Source: Dyadobacter sp.
GTDB lineage: Bacteria; Bacteroidota; Bacteroidia; Cytophagales; Spirosomataceae
Direction of reading: 5' to 3'
Assembly: GCF_017744695.1 (NCBI RefSeq)
Contig: NZ_JAGIAS010000012.1
Span: 186,001 to 250,000 of the forward strand
Length of the DNA: 64,000 bases
Made by a program: the position numbers and the translations under genes. Within the stretch, counting starts at the first letter, position 1; every line of letters begins with the position of its first letter. This document shows positions 56,297-64,000 of this stretch, piece by piece. The notes beneath the pieces are model-generated. The model was given only the letters and a program-made list of their open reading frames with translations, ran no database searches and was not told where the DNA came from.

Positions 56297-56998
56297 CTAT
56301 CTCCTCTCCAAAATATAGATATACTCTTCTACGGCAACCGTATCCATTTCCGGTATCATATTAATGTAGGTCTTATCAAATTCATTGAGCAAGATTTTTG
56401 CGGAGTTGCCGGACCGGTAAATCTGGCCCATGTACTTTTGTGTTCTTACCCATTTAAAATTAAAAACCGGCAGCATTACCTTCGAATAATTACCGTATGC
56501 CACCAGCCGTGCTTTCACCCTGTATTTTTGATCGTACCACTGGGTCCCAAGCGGGCTCCTATATTTGAACATGGGATAGATCCACCTCGCATAATCCTCC
56601 GATAATTCCATATCCCATCTGGGTTCAAAAAACAATGTATCCCCGCTTCTTTTGACCTTTAGCGCAGGATATATTTGCTCAATCGAAGCAGAGTCGACAG
56701 AGAGAAATGTCATCTTCTCGTCTCCTACGACAGTGCTGTCTTTCACATCGAAATAAGGCAATTCGCGCACAAACTCCCGGATCACTTTGGGATCGGTAAT
56801 CTCCGTTTTACCGGCAAACAGGCGAATCCCATCCTTCTTCTTCACTTGCTTCATATACAGTTCAACCGGAAATTGGGGCAGTACTTCCTTCTCCTTGTCT
56901 CTTTTGCACGACTGGCCGCCCAAAGAAAGTACAATAGCAAACGCAACGTACGCTATCTGACGTACGTGATTTGAAACACGGGCAGGAATTGAAATCAT
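56297..56998 (-). CDS. Hypothetical lipoprotein
   Basis: A 233-residue protein with an N-terminal lipoprotein-type signal (FAIVLSLGGQSC then KRDKEKE). The body is beta-rich (FPVELYMKQVKKKDGIRLFA, ending DTVAVEEYIYILERR). I do not recognise the family. It is convergent with the winged-helix regulator gene. A single TGTAAA lies 57 bp upstream of its start, too little to call a site. Confidence 0.65.
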   Translation of the reverse strand: MISIPARVSNHVRQIAYVAFAIVLSLGGQSCKRDKEKEVLPQFPVELYMKQVKKKDGIRLFAGKTEITDPKVIREFVRELPYFDVKDSTVVGDEKMTFLSVDSASIEQIYPALKVKRSGDTLFFEPRWDMELSEDYARWIYPMFKYRSPLGTQWYDQKYRVKARLVAYGNYSKVMLPVFNFKWVRTQKYMGQIYRSGNSAKILLNEFDKTYINMIPEMDTVAVEEYIYILERR

Positions 56999-57153
56999 GA
57001 TTGAGGACGGGGTTTAAAAATGGATTACGTTTTCAGCCCTCTAAATCTATAAAATGTAAATTAATTCGCCGCTTTTTCAGGTAATATCTGCGTACCCAGA
57101 GAGAGACGACGAGAGTTCCAGTTTCTCACGCGCGAAAATCCAAATCAACCCAT

Positions 57154-57207
57154 AAAAGCAACATTCACATTTCATTAACCTTCTTTTACAGCTCATTCAC
57201 AAACGAC
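57154..57207 (+). repeat. Orphan copy of the serine-hydrolase promoter repeat
   Basis: This 54-bp stretch matches 59061-59114 at 50 of 54 positions. It keeps the four half-sites (TTCACA, TTAACC, TTTACA, TTCACA at 57164, 57175, 57185, 57196) but no TAnnTTTG element follows. The similarity ends 16 bp before the HxlR stop codon. It looks like a promoter fragment cut off by the adjacent gene block. Confidence 0.75.
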
Positions 57208-57222
57208 CGTGCGTGCAGAGGT

Positions 57223-57576
57223 TTATAGATTCTTGTGCTTGTCTCCCCAGATTTCAAGGTGCTTAACAATCGGTTTGAGCTCATAGCCAATTGGCGTAAG
57301 CTCGTATTCCACCCGGGGCGGAATTTCTGCGTAGACAGTACGTATAACGATTTTGTTTTCCTCCAATTTTCGCAACTGTAATGTAAGCATGCGTTCCGTA
57401 ATGCCCGGCATTAGCTTCTTCAACTGCCCAAACCTCAGTTTCCCATTCATGAGCCAGGAAACGATGGCCAGTGACCATTGCCCGCCGATAATATTGGCCG
57501 CGTAAACTTCTGAGCATTCATCGCTTAACGCTTGTTTGTTAGCGAAATTGGTCGAGCTCACTTTCACTTTCGACAT
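57223..57576 (-). CDS. HxlR family transcriptional regulator
   Basis: A 117-residue winged-helix regulator with the family pattern IIGGQWSLAIVSWLMNGKLR, FGQLKKLMPGITERMLTLQL and a YELTPIGYELKPIVKHLEIW tail. It is divergent from the quinone reductase gene at 57661, a frequent HxlR target, and probably senses redox-active or electrophilic compounds. The N-terminal Cys (DECSEVYAANI) could serve as a redox sensor, as in HypR/YodB-like members. That is inference. Confidence 0.92.
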   Translation of the reverse strand: MSKVKVSSTNFANKQALSDECSEVYAANIIGGQWSLAIVSWLMNGKLRFGQLKKLMPGITERMLTLQLRKLEENKIVIRTVYAEIPPRVEYELTPIGYELKPIVKHLEIWGDKHKNL

Positions 57577-57660
57577 TACTTACATTTTTTATAGTACCCT
57601 ACATTTGGTAGCTAATTTACAAAAACCGAGGTAACCCATCTAATTTTGGCAGAAACAAAC

Positions 57661-58203
57661 ATGCTCAATAGAATGAAGACCTTGGTAATTGTGATCCATC
57701 CGGATATTAAACATTCGGTCATCAATAGTAAATGGCTGGCTGCATTAAACAGGTACCCCAACAAGTATACGGTGCATCAATTGCATGAGGCGTATCCTGA
57801 TGAAAAACTGGACGTTGCCGCCGAACAAAAACTGATCGAAGCGCATGACAAGATCGTATTTCAGTTCCCCTTTTACTGGTTCAACTGTCCGTCGTTTTTT
57901 AAAAAATGGCTGGATGAAGTGATGACTTACGGCTGGGCGTACGGCAGTCGGAGCGGATACAAAATGGCGGGGAAGAAAATCGCATTGGCGATGTCGTTGG
58001 GCGTTGATGAGCACGAATACAGCCCCTCGGCGCGGTACAAGTACACGGTCGAAGAGCTAACGCGGCCTTTCGAGCTCAGTTTCGAATACGTCAAAGCTGA
58101 TTACCGTCCGTTTTTTGCCTATTACGGGATCGAGCTCAATTCTACGGATGCGTGGATTGAAAGGAGTATTCCGCAGTATCTTGATTTTTTGGATGCGTTG
58201 TAA
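57661..58203 (+). CDS. NAD(P)H-dependent quinone oxidoreductase (MdaB/KefF-like)
   Basis: A 180-residue flavodoxin-fold FMN/FAD quinone reductase. Family marks are TLVIVIHPDIKHSVINSKWL, IVFQFPFYWFNCPSFFKKWL (very conserved), DEVMTYGWAYG and GKKIALAMSLGVDEHEY. It reduces quinones by two electrons, protecting from redox cycling. It is likely controlled by the divergent HxlR protein. The start is ATG 57661 (or 57673); the frame also opens at TTG 57646. Confidence 0.93.
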   Translation: MLNRMKTLVIVIHPDIKHSVINSKWLAALNRYPNKYTVHQLHEAYPDEKLDVAAEQKLIEAHDKIVFQFPFYWFNCPSFFKKWLDEVMTYGWAYGSRSGYKMAGKKIALAMSLGVDEHEYSPSARYKYTVEELTRPFELSFEYVKADYRPFFAYYGIELNSTDAWIERSIPQYLDFLDAL

Positions 58204-58244
58204 TTCGACAGATATATTCGTTTGATTTACATTGTGATTTATTT

Positions 58245-58985
58245 TTATGCACGATCTATTGCGCCCAAAACCCTTATATATTTTTCAATATACAGGCTTT
58301 TTGCAGCGCTTTTATACTGCATGATAAACCTTGGGTGCTCCAAAGGTATAATCTCACCAAAAAATCCGTGTTCCTGATTTAGCTGCTGTAAAAAACTGGC
58401 ATTCTTCCCTGTCCCAAGGCAGAAGCAGGTATCGGTAGCTATTCCAAGGTCGACCAGTTGCCCCATACTTTGAACGATAAATGGATAAACGGCTTTCGTG
58501 AGCGCCGCGCTGTCATAATAATTATAGTTGATCTGCTTTCCTTCCGGGTTTGTTTTTGTAATCGCCAGAGGGAATGGTGAGTTTATGTAAAATCTACTGT
58601 AAAAATCACTTACCCCGCCAAAAGCATTAATCATTTCATAGATAAATACCGAGGAAATTTCGTGCGTCGGCTTCCCGTTGTATGGAATCTTGCACTCGCC
58701 AACCAACCGTTTGGTGTCCGTGAAGGGAACGCCTGTGACTCCGGCTCCTAACCGACTGGGATTGATACCCAGAATGATGCGGCGCTGGTTGTTATCGTCG
58801 AGATACCTGTTGGCAAACGCCTTGAGATTATCCATCGCTGTTGTTGACTCTGCAAATGGATTGATAACTCCGATTCCCTCGGGTAAGGCAGAGCCGGAAT
58901 AACTCAACTGTTCATGAAAGCGAATAACCCTTTGTCCAAAGCTCATAAATTTTTGAATTTGCTTTTGCAGGGCAAATGTAGTCAT
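58245..58985 (-). CDS. SMUG2-type uracil-DNA glycosylase family protein (DUF4918)
   Basis: A 246-residue protein of the SMUG2/DUF4918 branch of uracil-DNA glycosylases. Motif 1 is RRIILGINPSRLGAGVTGVP (family form GINPSRxGAGxTGxPFTD), and motif 2 is IIPLEHPRFIMQYK, with His in the leucine-loop position. It removes uracil or oxidised pyrimidines in base-excision repair. ATG 58985 is chosen; 59030 and 58943 are alternatives. It converges on the quinone reductase gene. Confidence 0.9.
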   Translation of the reverse strand: MTTFALQKQIQKFMSFGQRVIRFHEQLSYSGSALPEGIGVINPFAESTTAMDNLKAFANRYLDDNNQRRIILGINPSRLGAGVTGVPFTDTKRLVGECKIPYNGKPTHEISSVFIYEMINAFGGVSDFYSRFYINSPFPLAITKTNPEGKQINYNYYDSAALTKAVYPFIVQSMGQLVDLGIATDTCFCLGTGKNASFLQQLNQEHGFFGEIIPLEHPRFIMQYKSAAKSLYIEKYIRVLGAIDRA

Positions 58986-59060
58986 TGCAGGTTGCCGGGC
59001 GCATCTATTTTTGTGTAGTATAGCCAACACTCTCTGGGGCTAAAATCCATAACAGTCTGC

Positions 59061-59136
59061 AAAACCAGCATTTACATTTCATTAACCTTCTTTTACAGCT
59101 CATTAACAAACGACGGGATAGAAACGCCTAGCTTTG
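59061..59136 (+). promoter_or_regulatory. Promoter and four-site operator for the serine hydrolase gene
   Basis: Four half-sites (TTTACA 59071, TTAACC 59082, TTTACA 59092, TTAACA 59103) are spaced 11, 10 and 11 bp. A perfect TAGCTTTG (TAnnTTTG type) at 59129-59136 begins 20 nt after the last site, the same geometry as the BNR gene promoter. The ATG follows 27 bp later. Confidence 0.6.
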
Positions 59137-59162
59137 CTGAAAACATTCTTACCAAACCATCC

Positions 59163-60902
59163 ATGAAAAAACAACGCCTCTTTCTGATTCTTTCCTTTCT
59201 ATTAGCTGTATTTCACGTCCGGGCGGATGATCTGGACGATTTTATCCGAAGTCAAATGCAGAAGCGGCGTATTCCCGGTTTGTCCCTGGCTATCATTCAG
59301 GGCGGAAAAATCGTGAAGGCCCAGGCATATGGATTTATCGATAAGGATGGAAAGGTGCCTGTCACGACGAATACTTTGTTTCAGGCCGGCTCGGTCAGCA
59401 AATCGGTTGCGGCTATGGGCGCACTGTACCTTGTTGAACAGAATAAACTTTCTCTGGATGAGAATGTTAACGTAAAATTAAAAAATTGGAAAGTTCCCGA
59501 TAACGCGTTTACCATTGACAAAAAGGTCACGCTGCGCGGGATACTCAGCCATACTACCGGCCTGACCGTGCACGGGTTCCCGGGATACGCTGCGGGCGCA
59601 AAGATCCCCACGGTCGTTCAGATTCTGGATGGGACGGCCCCAACCAATACGCCACCGGTTCGTGTAGACTTTGTTCCTGGCTCCCGTTGGCGGTATTCTG
59701 GCGGCGGTTATACGGTCATGCAACAACTGATGGAGGATGTGACGGGCGCTGCTTTTCCCGAATTCATGAAAAACAATGTGCTCTCGCCATTGGGCATGAA
59801 AAGTAGTACCTATCAACAACCATTACCTCCGGAACTGGCAAAATTGACGGCAACCGGTCACTATAACAATCGAAGTTTGGTGGAAGGTCGCTGGCATATT
59901 TATCCTGAAATGGCAGCAGCGGGATTGTGGACCACGCCGTCCGACCTGGCCCGGTTCGCGATTAGTGTTCAGCATGCTTATGCCGGGAAATCAGGAAGCG
60001 TATTGTCCCAATCGATGACCCGCCAAATGTTGACAGATCAGAAAAACAGGGATGGATTGGGTGTCTTTTTGCAGGGCGACAGTACTACGCTCCGCTTCGG
60101 TCACAATGGGCGCGACGAGGGTTTTGATGCATTGTTGACCGCCAGTGTGGACAAAGGGCAAGGCGTTGTGATCATGATCAATGCGAATGATAACTCGCAT
60201 ATGATGGGAAGGATTGTTGATTTTATCGCTGACTATTACCACTGGGACGGATTTCCCGTAAAAACCAAACCGGCCGCCGTGAATGTGGATTCCAAAGCTT
60301 TGAAGGCTTTCGAAGGCCGATATGAATTGTTCAACAATCGAATGGTCACTTTTGAAGCTGAAAATCAGCGACTCTTCACCCTGGAAGATGGTTTTGTCGA
60401 TGAAGAATTTGTGCCCGTCGCCAATAATAAGTTTACATCAACCGACCGCAATGTTTCTGTGATCTTTAATACCGACGCTAATGGAAATGCGACTGGTTTC
60501 ACGCTTCAAGACAATGATCAAAAGTATGAGCGGAAAGTACCGCGTATCGGGCCGCTTGCCGATGCCCATAACACCAATGCAGATCCGGATCCATCGCGCA
60601 CGCCCAAAATCCTGACGGCTTTGCAGGCCATGGTAAAAGGCGGTAAAATATTGGAAGAAACAACAGGCCTCACTCCGGGGGCCAAACGCGATTTCGCAGG
60701 AGGAATGCGAGAGCCGGAAACTTTGAAATCACTAACTTTTATTCATTCAGAAAACGTCGCAGGCCGGGGAATTCAACGCCACGACAGCGAAGTAAGCGAA
60801 ATAATTACTTACCAATTGAAGTCCAATCAACCGGATACCTATATACTTGTCCATCTGACCTCCGGCGGCCTGGTGACGGATTGCGATCTCGTTGAAAAAT
60901 AA
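59163..60902 (+). CDS. Secreted serine hydrolase (class C beta-lactamase family)
   Basis: A 579-residue exported protein. After the signal peptide, a beta-lactamase/D-Ala-D-Ala peptidase-like domain (about 25-375) carries SVSK (nucleophile Ser77, Lys80), YSGGGY (the Tyr of the YxN-type motif, about 178) and GHNGRDEGFDA (HxG-type motif). The remaining 200 residues form a C-terminal domain of unknown role, beginning about ALKAFEGRYELFNNRM, like the lipocalin-like tails of EstB/Pab87 relatives. It probably cleaves peptides or esters in the periplasm. True beta-lactam resistance cannot be inferred. Confidence 0.9.
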   Translation: MKKQRLFLILSFLLAVFHVRADDLDDFIRSQMQKRRIPGLSLAIIQGGKIVKAQAYGFIDKDGKVPVTTNTLFQAGSVSKSVAAMGALYLVEQNKLSLDENVNVKLKNWKVPDNAFTIDKKVTLRGILSHTTGLTVHGFPGYAAGAKIPTVVQILDGTAPTNTPPVRVDFVPGSRWRYSGGGYTVMQQLMEDVTGAAFPEFMKNNVLSPLGMKSSTYQQPLPPELAKLTATGHYNNRSLVEGRWHIYPEMAAAGLWTTPSDLARFAISVQHAYAGKSGSVLSQSMTRQMLTDQKNRDGLGVFLQGDSTTLRFGHNGRDEGFDALLTASVDKGQGVVIMINANDNSHMMGRIVDFIADYYHWDGFPVKTKPAAVNVDSKALKAFEGRYELFNNRMVTFEAENQRLFTLEDGFVDEEFVPVANNKFTSTDRNVSVIFNTDANGNATGFTLQDNDQKYERKVPRIGPLADAHNTNADPDPSRTPKILTALQAMVKGGKILEETTGLTPGAKRDFAGGMREPETLKSLTFIHSENVAGRGIQRHDSEVSEIITYQLKSNQPDTYILVHLTSGGLVTDCDLVEK

Positions 60903-60914
60903 TAGCGATTCGGA

Positions 60915-60954
60915 GCAAGCTCTTGCCGGCAACGAAGTACCGGTAAGAGCTTGC
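60915..60954 (+). terminator. Long hairpin after the serine hydrolase gene
   Basis: A 15-bp stem (GCAAGCTCTTGCCGG with CCGGTAAGAGCTTGC, one G-T) lies 12 bp after the stop codon. No T-run follows, so it may be a 3' stabilising hairpin rather than a terminator. Confidence 0.5.
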
Positions 60955-61032
60955 CCGATGCCGTTTTCCCAATGTTTCCGCAGATATCAAAGTATCGTCG
61001 CGAACTGTGCGACATATGCGTCGGGCAATGGA

Positions 61033-62244
61033 CTACCGGCCAACAACAATCCGGTGCACCTCTTCCTGGCCGTTCTGCCAGGTAATTTTCAAGAGGTATG
61101 TACCTGCTGCAATATTCCGGACATCAATTCCGGCTGTCGGAAACGAAGCGCCTTTGAAAACAGTAGTACCTGACTGGGAAGTCAATATGACATGCCTGAT
61201 CACATCAGCTTCGGGCTTCATTAGCAACAAGCGGTCCTGCGTTGGATTGGGGTATACAGAGGCGTATGCTTCTTTGTTACCCAACCTGATGCTCTGAATA
61301 CGGCTGTACGTGAAGGACTGGTCACGGTCGATCATTTTCAACCGGTAATATCCCTGGCCTGAAAGCGGAGCCGGATCCGTAAACTGGTAGGAAACCAACA
61401 CCTTGCTGTCCCCTTCGGCTCCTTGCGAGCCTATTGCCTGCCAATTTTTGGCGTCGCGCGCCCGCTGAATTTCAAATTTTTCGGCATTTACTTCTTCGGT
61501 CGTAACCCAGTTTACCCGCACCGTTCGGGCTTCCTGGGCAAGGGAAAACGAAAGTAATGTCACCGGCATGGACGGCGCAGCGCAAACTTCGATCGGAGTC
61601 TGGCTTGCGGATGCACAAGTACCTCCGATCTCGGTGATGAGCGTTCCCGCCTGAAGGTTCGGGGCCAGGCTCCCTCCTATTGCCAGGTAATTAACGGCGT
61701 ATATCCGATATTTTCCCGGCGCCGACGGCAAGGTGATCGGGCTTTCGGTATGCGAAGAAACAATGTGCCCGGTACTGTCGGTGAGGGCGTATTGGGTAAG
61801 ATATCCGGCGGAGGTATTGTGCCCCGTCACCTGAAACGCGACTGAACTTCCGGCAGGCACGCAACCGCCGCTCACACAAAATTGTGCCGGTTGCTCGCTT
61901 GCTGCCGTACAATCACCTCCTATGGCGGCGATATTGGTGCCGGGCGTCATGGTTGGTCCAGTTCCGGATGTTTTGTAATTGACAGCGTAGAGATAGTAGG
62001 TCCCATTCACGTCGGGGGCGGCAAATCCGTCGGTAACAGCTTTAAGTATCCTGCCGTCAGAATTGGTGAGCAGATAAACCGTGGTGTACCCGGTCGCCGT
62101 ATTGTTGCCTGCGATTGTGAAATGGATCGGAGAACCGGCGTTAACACATTGTGCGCTGAGTATTCGGGGAAACGCTCCCAGCATGATCAGCAATGCCGTC
62201 CATTTCCAGCGTGCTGAAAAGTGGGAAAAGTATGTTTGCATCAT
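61033..62244 (-). CDS. T9SS-secreted protein
   Basis: A 403-residue secreted protein: signal peptide (about 1-32), two similar beta-domains (about 33-215; GSPIHFTIAGNNTATGYTTV and GSSVAFQVTGHNTSAGYLTQ are clearly repeats of one another), a linker domain found in many Dyadobacter-type T9SS cargoes (PVTLLSFSLAQEARTVRVNW, NYFQFTD-like), and a T9SS sorting domain (ASVYPNPTQDRLLL, ending EEVHRIVVGR). It is probably surface-exposed. It is downstream of and close to the gene at 62266, likely one operon. Confidence 0.82.
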   Translation of the reverse strand: MMQTYFSHFSARWKWTALLIMLGAFPRILSAQCVNAGSPIHFTIAGNNTATGYTTVYLLTNSDGRILKAVTDGFAAPDVNGTYYLYAVNYKTSGTGPTMTPGTNIAAIGGDCTAASEQPAQFCVSGGCVPAGSSVAFQVTGHNTSAGYLTQYALTDSTGHIVSSHTESPITLPSAPGKYRIYAVNYLAIGGSLAPNLQAGTLITEIGGTCASASQTPIEVCAAPSMPVTLLSFSLAQEARTVRVNWVTTEEVNAEKFEIQRARDAKNWQAIGSQGAEGDSKVLVSYQFTDPAPLSGQGYYRLKMIDRDQSFTYSRIQSIRLGNKEAYASVYPNPTQDRLLLMKPEADVIRHVILTSQSGTTVFKGASFPTAGIDVRNIAAGTYLLKITWQNGQEEVHRIVVGR

Positions 62245-62265
62245 AGCTTTCTTGATGGGCTAACG

Positions 62266-63462
62266 TTAGGGTATAATCGTAATGGTTCCTGCATCGGATT
62301 CGCAGCATTCAAATGCTCCGATGCTCTGCGCATTGGAAGCGGCGGAATTGCATGTACCATCGCTGGCCTTAACCGTGTAAGGACCTGTCGCCGGGGCGAG
62401 GCCCGCGAAAACACCCGTCGTATTGGACGTGCCACCAGGAGAAAGCGTATAAGTCAGGCCTGAAACCGGCGACTCGACAGTGATACTGCCGGTCGGCACT
62501 GCACAACTTGGATCCGTGACAGCTATTACAGGAGCAGATGGCCCTGTCACGGTAACGGCCACCTCGTCGGTACAACCATTTGAAGTCCAGATGAAATAAT
62601 AAACTCCCGGAGTGGAAAATCCTGAAATTGTGGTGGTACCGCTGGAAGGATCGGTGATGGTCGTTGAAGTAGGATTGCCTGGTTTTTCACTCCATACGCC
62701 GCTTCCGGCTCCCGCCATCTCAGTGGTAGCGCCTACGCAAATGGTCGTGTCCGGACCTCCGCTGACAGTATAAGTAAGGCGAAAATTGTCGATGTAGGTG
62801 TAAGCACCCGCATTTCCCGGGACAACGGGCGCATTGAGTATTTCAATGCGGTCATAAGTCTCGGTAGTGGTGATGTTGAAGCTTCTGGTAACCCAGGTTT
62901 GGTTGGTTGCGGAAATGACATTGTCCACGACAACGGAACCTATCAACTGTGCTGGAATGTGTGAAAAGTCCGCATCGGTGGATTTTACACCATAGAACAA
63001 CAACGTGGAATTGGTGTTTACGTATGGGCTGTTGATCACGTTACCCGCATCCAGATAGAATGTATAGTTTCCGGGCGGTAGCGGTTGAGTCAGCGTATTT
63101 TGCCAGTTTTCGGTATTATGCCCTCCCAGCCAGTTAGTACCGTCGCTCCCGCCGGTCAGGGCCGTGGAAGCAGCCCATGATGACACCGGCTTATTGGAAA
63201 TACATTCGCCTGGCCTGTAGACCAATAGCTGACCGTACGTCCCTGCCAGGCCGCCGATTGTTTTCCAGTTGGTGGCGTAGTTAATTGTTCCACCGTTACT
63301 GAAATTTGGGCAATTGGTATAGGTTTCCATACTGCCGTTTGCAATAAAATTGATACACTGGGCCCTGGCCGCAGTGGTGGTCGCAGCAAATAGAATCAAG
63401 GCCGCAATAAGGTGTTTTGTCCCCCACTTCGGGAAGTTGACAGAAACGGAGATTTGTTGCAT
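62266..63462 (-). CDS. Secreted jelly-roll/Ig-like protein without sorting domain
   Basis: A 398-residue exported protein: signal peptide, a DUF642/CBM-like domain (about 35-230, CINFIANGSMETYTNCPNFS), then Ig/SprB-like repeats (about 235-395, DTTICVGATTEMAGAGSGVW, FAGLAPATGPYTVKASDGTC). It stops at CCESDAGTITIIP without a T9SS domain. In related proteins this kind of segment continues into further repeats, so the C-terminus may be truncated. The next gene begins 21 bp later. Confidence 0.75.
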   Translation of the reverse strand: MQQISVSVNFPKWGTKHLIAALILFAATTTAARAQCINFIANGSMETYTNCPNFSNGGTINYATNWKTIGGLAGTYGQLLVYRPGECISNKPVSSWAASTALTGGSDGTNWLGGHNTENWQNTLTQPLPPGNYTFYLDAGNVINSPYVNTNSTLLFYGVKSTDADFSHIPAQLIGSVVVDNVISATNQTWVTRSFNITTTETYDRIEILNAPVVPGNAGAYTYIDNFRLTYTVSGGPDTTICVGATTEMAGAGSGVWSEKPGNPTSTTITDPSSGTTTISGFSTPGVYYFIWTSNGCTDEVAVTVTGPSAPVIAVTDPSCAVPTGSITVESPVSGLTYTLSPGGTSNTTGVFAGLAPATGPYTVKASDGTCNSAASNAQSIGAFECCESDAGTITIIP

Positions 63463-63654
63463 AGTGTCGCTGATTTAGTAAAAATGACGAACAAGTACCG
63501 TGGGGACTGACACGGCTTGAATCAGGACAAAAGTACTTTACGCGACCAGGTTGCTAACTACAAAAAATTTAATTGTCCATTAAAGAAGTTTTTGCCGTAT
63601 TAAATAAATTTAGTGGCTTACTAAAGAATTTCGACACCGTTTCACCTAATGGCT

Positions 63655-64000
63655 TTAAAAATTAAACCCAAAATGCAAACCCGGCTGTCCGAAGAAGAAT
63701 CTCGACCATTTGTCGTCGACCTGTTTAAACAAATCGGGCATTGTTGATTGATAGGGACGATGCGTCACTGCTATGGAAGGTTGAAAAAAAAGCCGATCCT
63801 TGAAAAATTTAATGTGATAACCAATGGAATAAGTATTAAAGATCTGAAAGCCATTGTCAATCTTCTTATGGTTTTCATTTACAAAAGTTTGAAAAGCAGG
63901 CATCACATCAACTTGCGCGAAAAGACCATTCCATAAAAACCTTTGGTAATTAAGTGAAACTCCGCGCTCACGGATATAACCCGGAAACCCCTCCCCTTCT
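63655..64000 (-). CDS. Outer-membrane barrel-like protein, C-terminal fragment
   Basis: The frame enters from the right edge and ends at 63655. It has alternating aromatic strands (YIRERGVSLNYQRFLWNGLF, AQVDVMPAFQTF, LFFQPSIAVTHRPY) and a terminal GQPGLHFGFNF with final Phe, the hallmark of an outer-membrane beta-barrel. The family is not identifiable from 114 residues. Confidence 0.65.
   Translation of the reverse strand, partial: EGEGFPGYIRERGVSLNYQRFLWNGLFAQVDVMPAFQTFVNENHKKIDNGFQIFNTYSIGYHIKFFKDRLFFQPSIAVTHRPYQSTMPDLFKQVDDKWSRFFFGQPGLHFGFNF

Noticed and set aside
57055..57060. Operator for the lipoprotein gene at 56297-56998
   Set aside because: Only a single TGTAAA is present, without tandem copies or the 20-nt spacing to a TAnnTTTG element.
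59163..60902. Calling the serine hydrolase a beta-lactam resistance enzyme
   Set aside because: The SxxK and Tyr motifs are shared by esterases and D-aminopeptidases, and the 200-residue extra domain is not typical of AmpC.
62369..62575. Other-strand and other-frame ORFs inside the secreted proteins
   Set aside because: They are shadows of long, domain-bearing frames. The long frames show family motifs and signal peptides, the shadows do not.

Overview
This window most likely comes from a Bacteroidota chromosome of the Cytophagales type, Dyadobacter or Spirosoma-like. The evidence is a SusC/SusD pair with a hybrid two-component regulator, several secreted proteins with type IX secretion (T9SS) C-terminal sorting domains, promoters of the TAnnTTTG type, and few Shine-Dalgarno sites. 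Genus assignment is inference.

Layout. 1-178 is the start of a secreted sensor-like protein. 179-485 holds a terminator and short palindromic repeats. 486-9438 is a stand-alone SusD/SusC pair with a divergent hybrid sensor/regulator. 9470-14095 is an RNA-repair locus: a WYL-domain regulator diverges from an rtcB-rsr (Ro60/TROVE) operon, and three tandem Y-RNA-like RNAs with tRNA T-arms follow rsr. 14100-16471 holds surface-polysaccharide-type genes (FkbM methyltransferase, DUF6625-like glycosyltransferase). 16824-20491 is a copper cluster (Cys/His-rich peptide, HMA-DUF3347 protein, multicopper oxidase fused to a barrel-like domain). 20753-26274 is mixed housekeeping (RibD/DHFR-like reductase, PIF1-like helicase, SDR, CinA). 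26640-26906 is an IS3-family remnant. 27011-28586 holds two NarL/LuxR response regulators. 28670-37469 holds a large T9SS cargo protein, a propeller sensor kinase and a frameshifted DUF2927-like gene. 37510-42165 holds an AraC regulator, an aldo/keto reductase and an ABC-2 efflux operon whose ATPase has an in-frame amber codon, headed by an XRE-pentapeptide protein. 42399-45485 has Kup and a band-7 protein. 45690-50560 is a GbsR-TolC-adaptor-permease-ATPase efflux operon. 51095-64000 holds T9SS cargo proteins, a membrane-anchored winged-helix regulator with its probable targets, an HxlR/quinone reductase/SMUG2 block, a serine hydrolase and a partial outer-membrane barrel.

The most notable find is the RNA-repair locus. 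Downstream of rsr on the minus strand are three units. Each opens with a conserved 24-nt box and contains a tRNA T-arm, and each is closed by long-range pairing that includes a compensatory C-G to U-A change. The middle unit carries a tRNA-like core in circularly permuted order (T-arm, acceptor 3' strand, 2-nt cap, acceptor 5' strand, D-arm) with a GAAA-capped hairpin where the anticodon arm would be. This is the layout expected of bacterial Y RNAs of the YrlA type. The Ro protein gene itself has an in-frame TAA at codon 16 of its natural reading frame.

A second find is a shared promoter design. Four TTTACA-like half-sites at 10-12 bp spacing end about 20 bp upstream of a perfect TAnnTTTG element in front of two separate genes. 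The gene for a membrane-bound PhoB-type winged-helix regulator lies beside one of these arrays.
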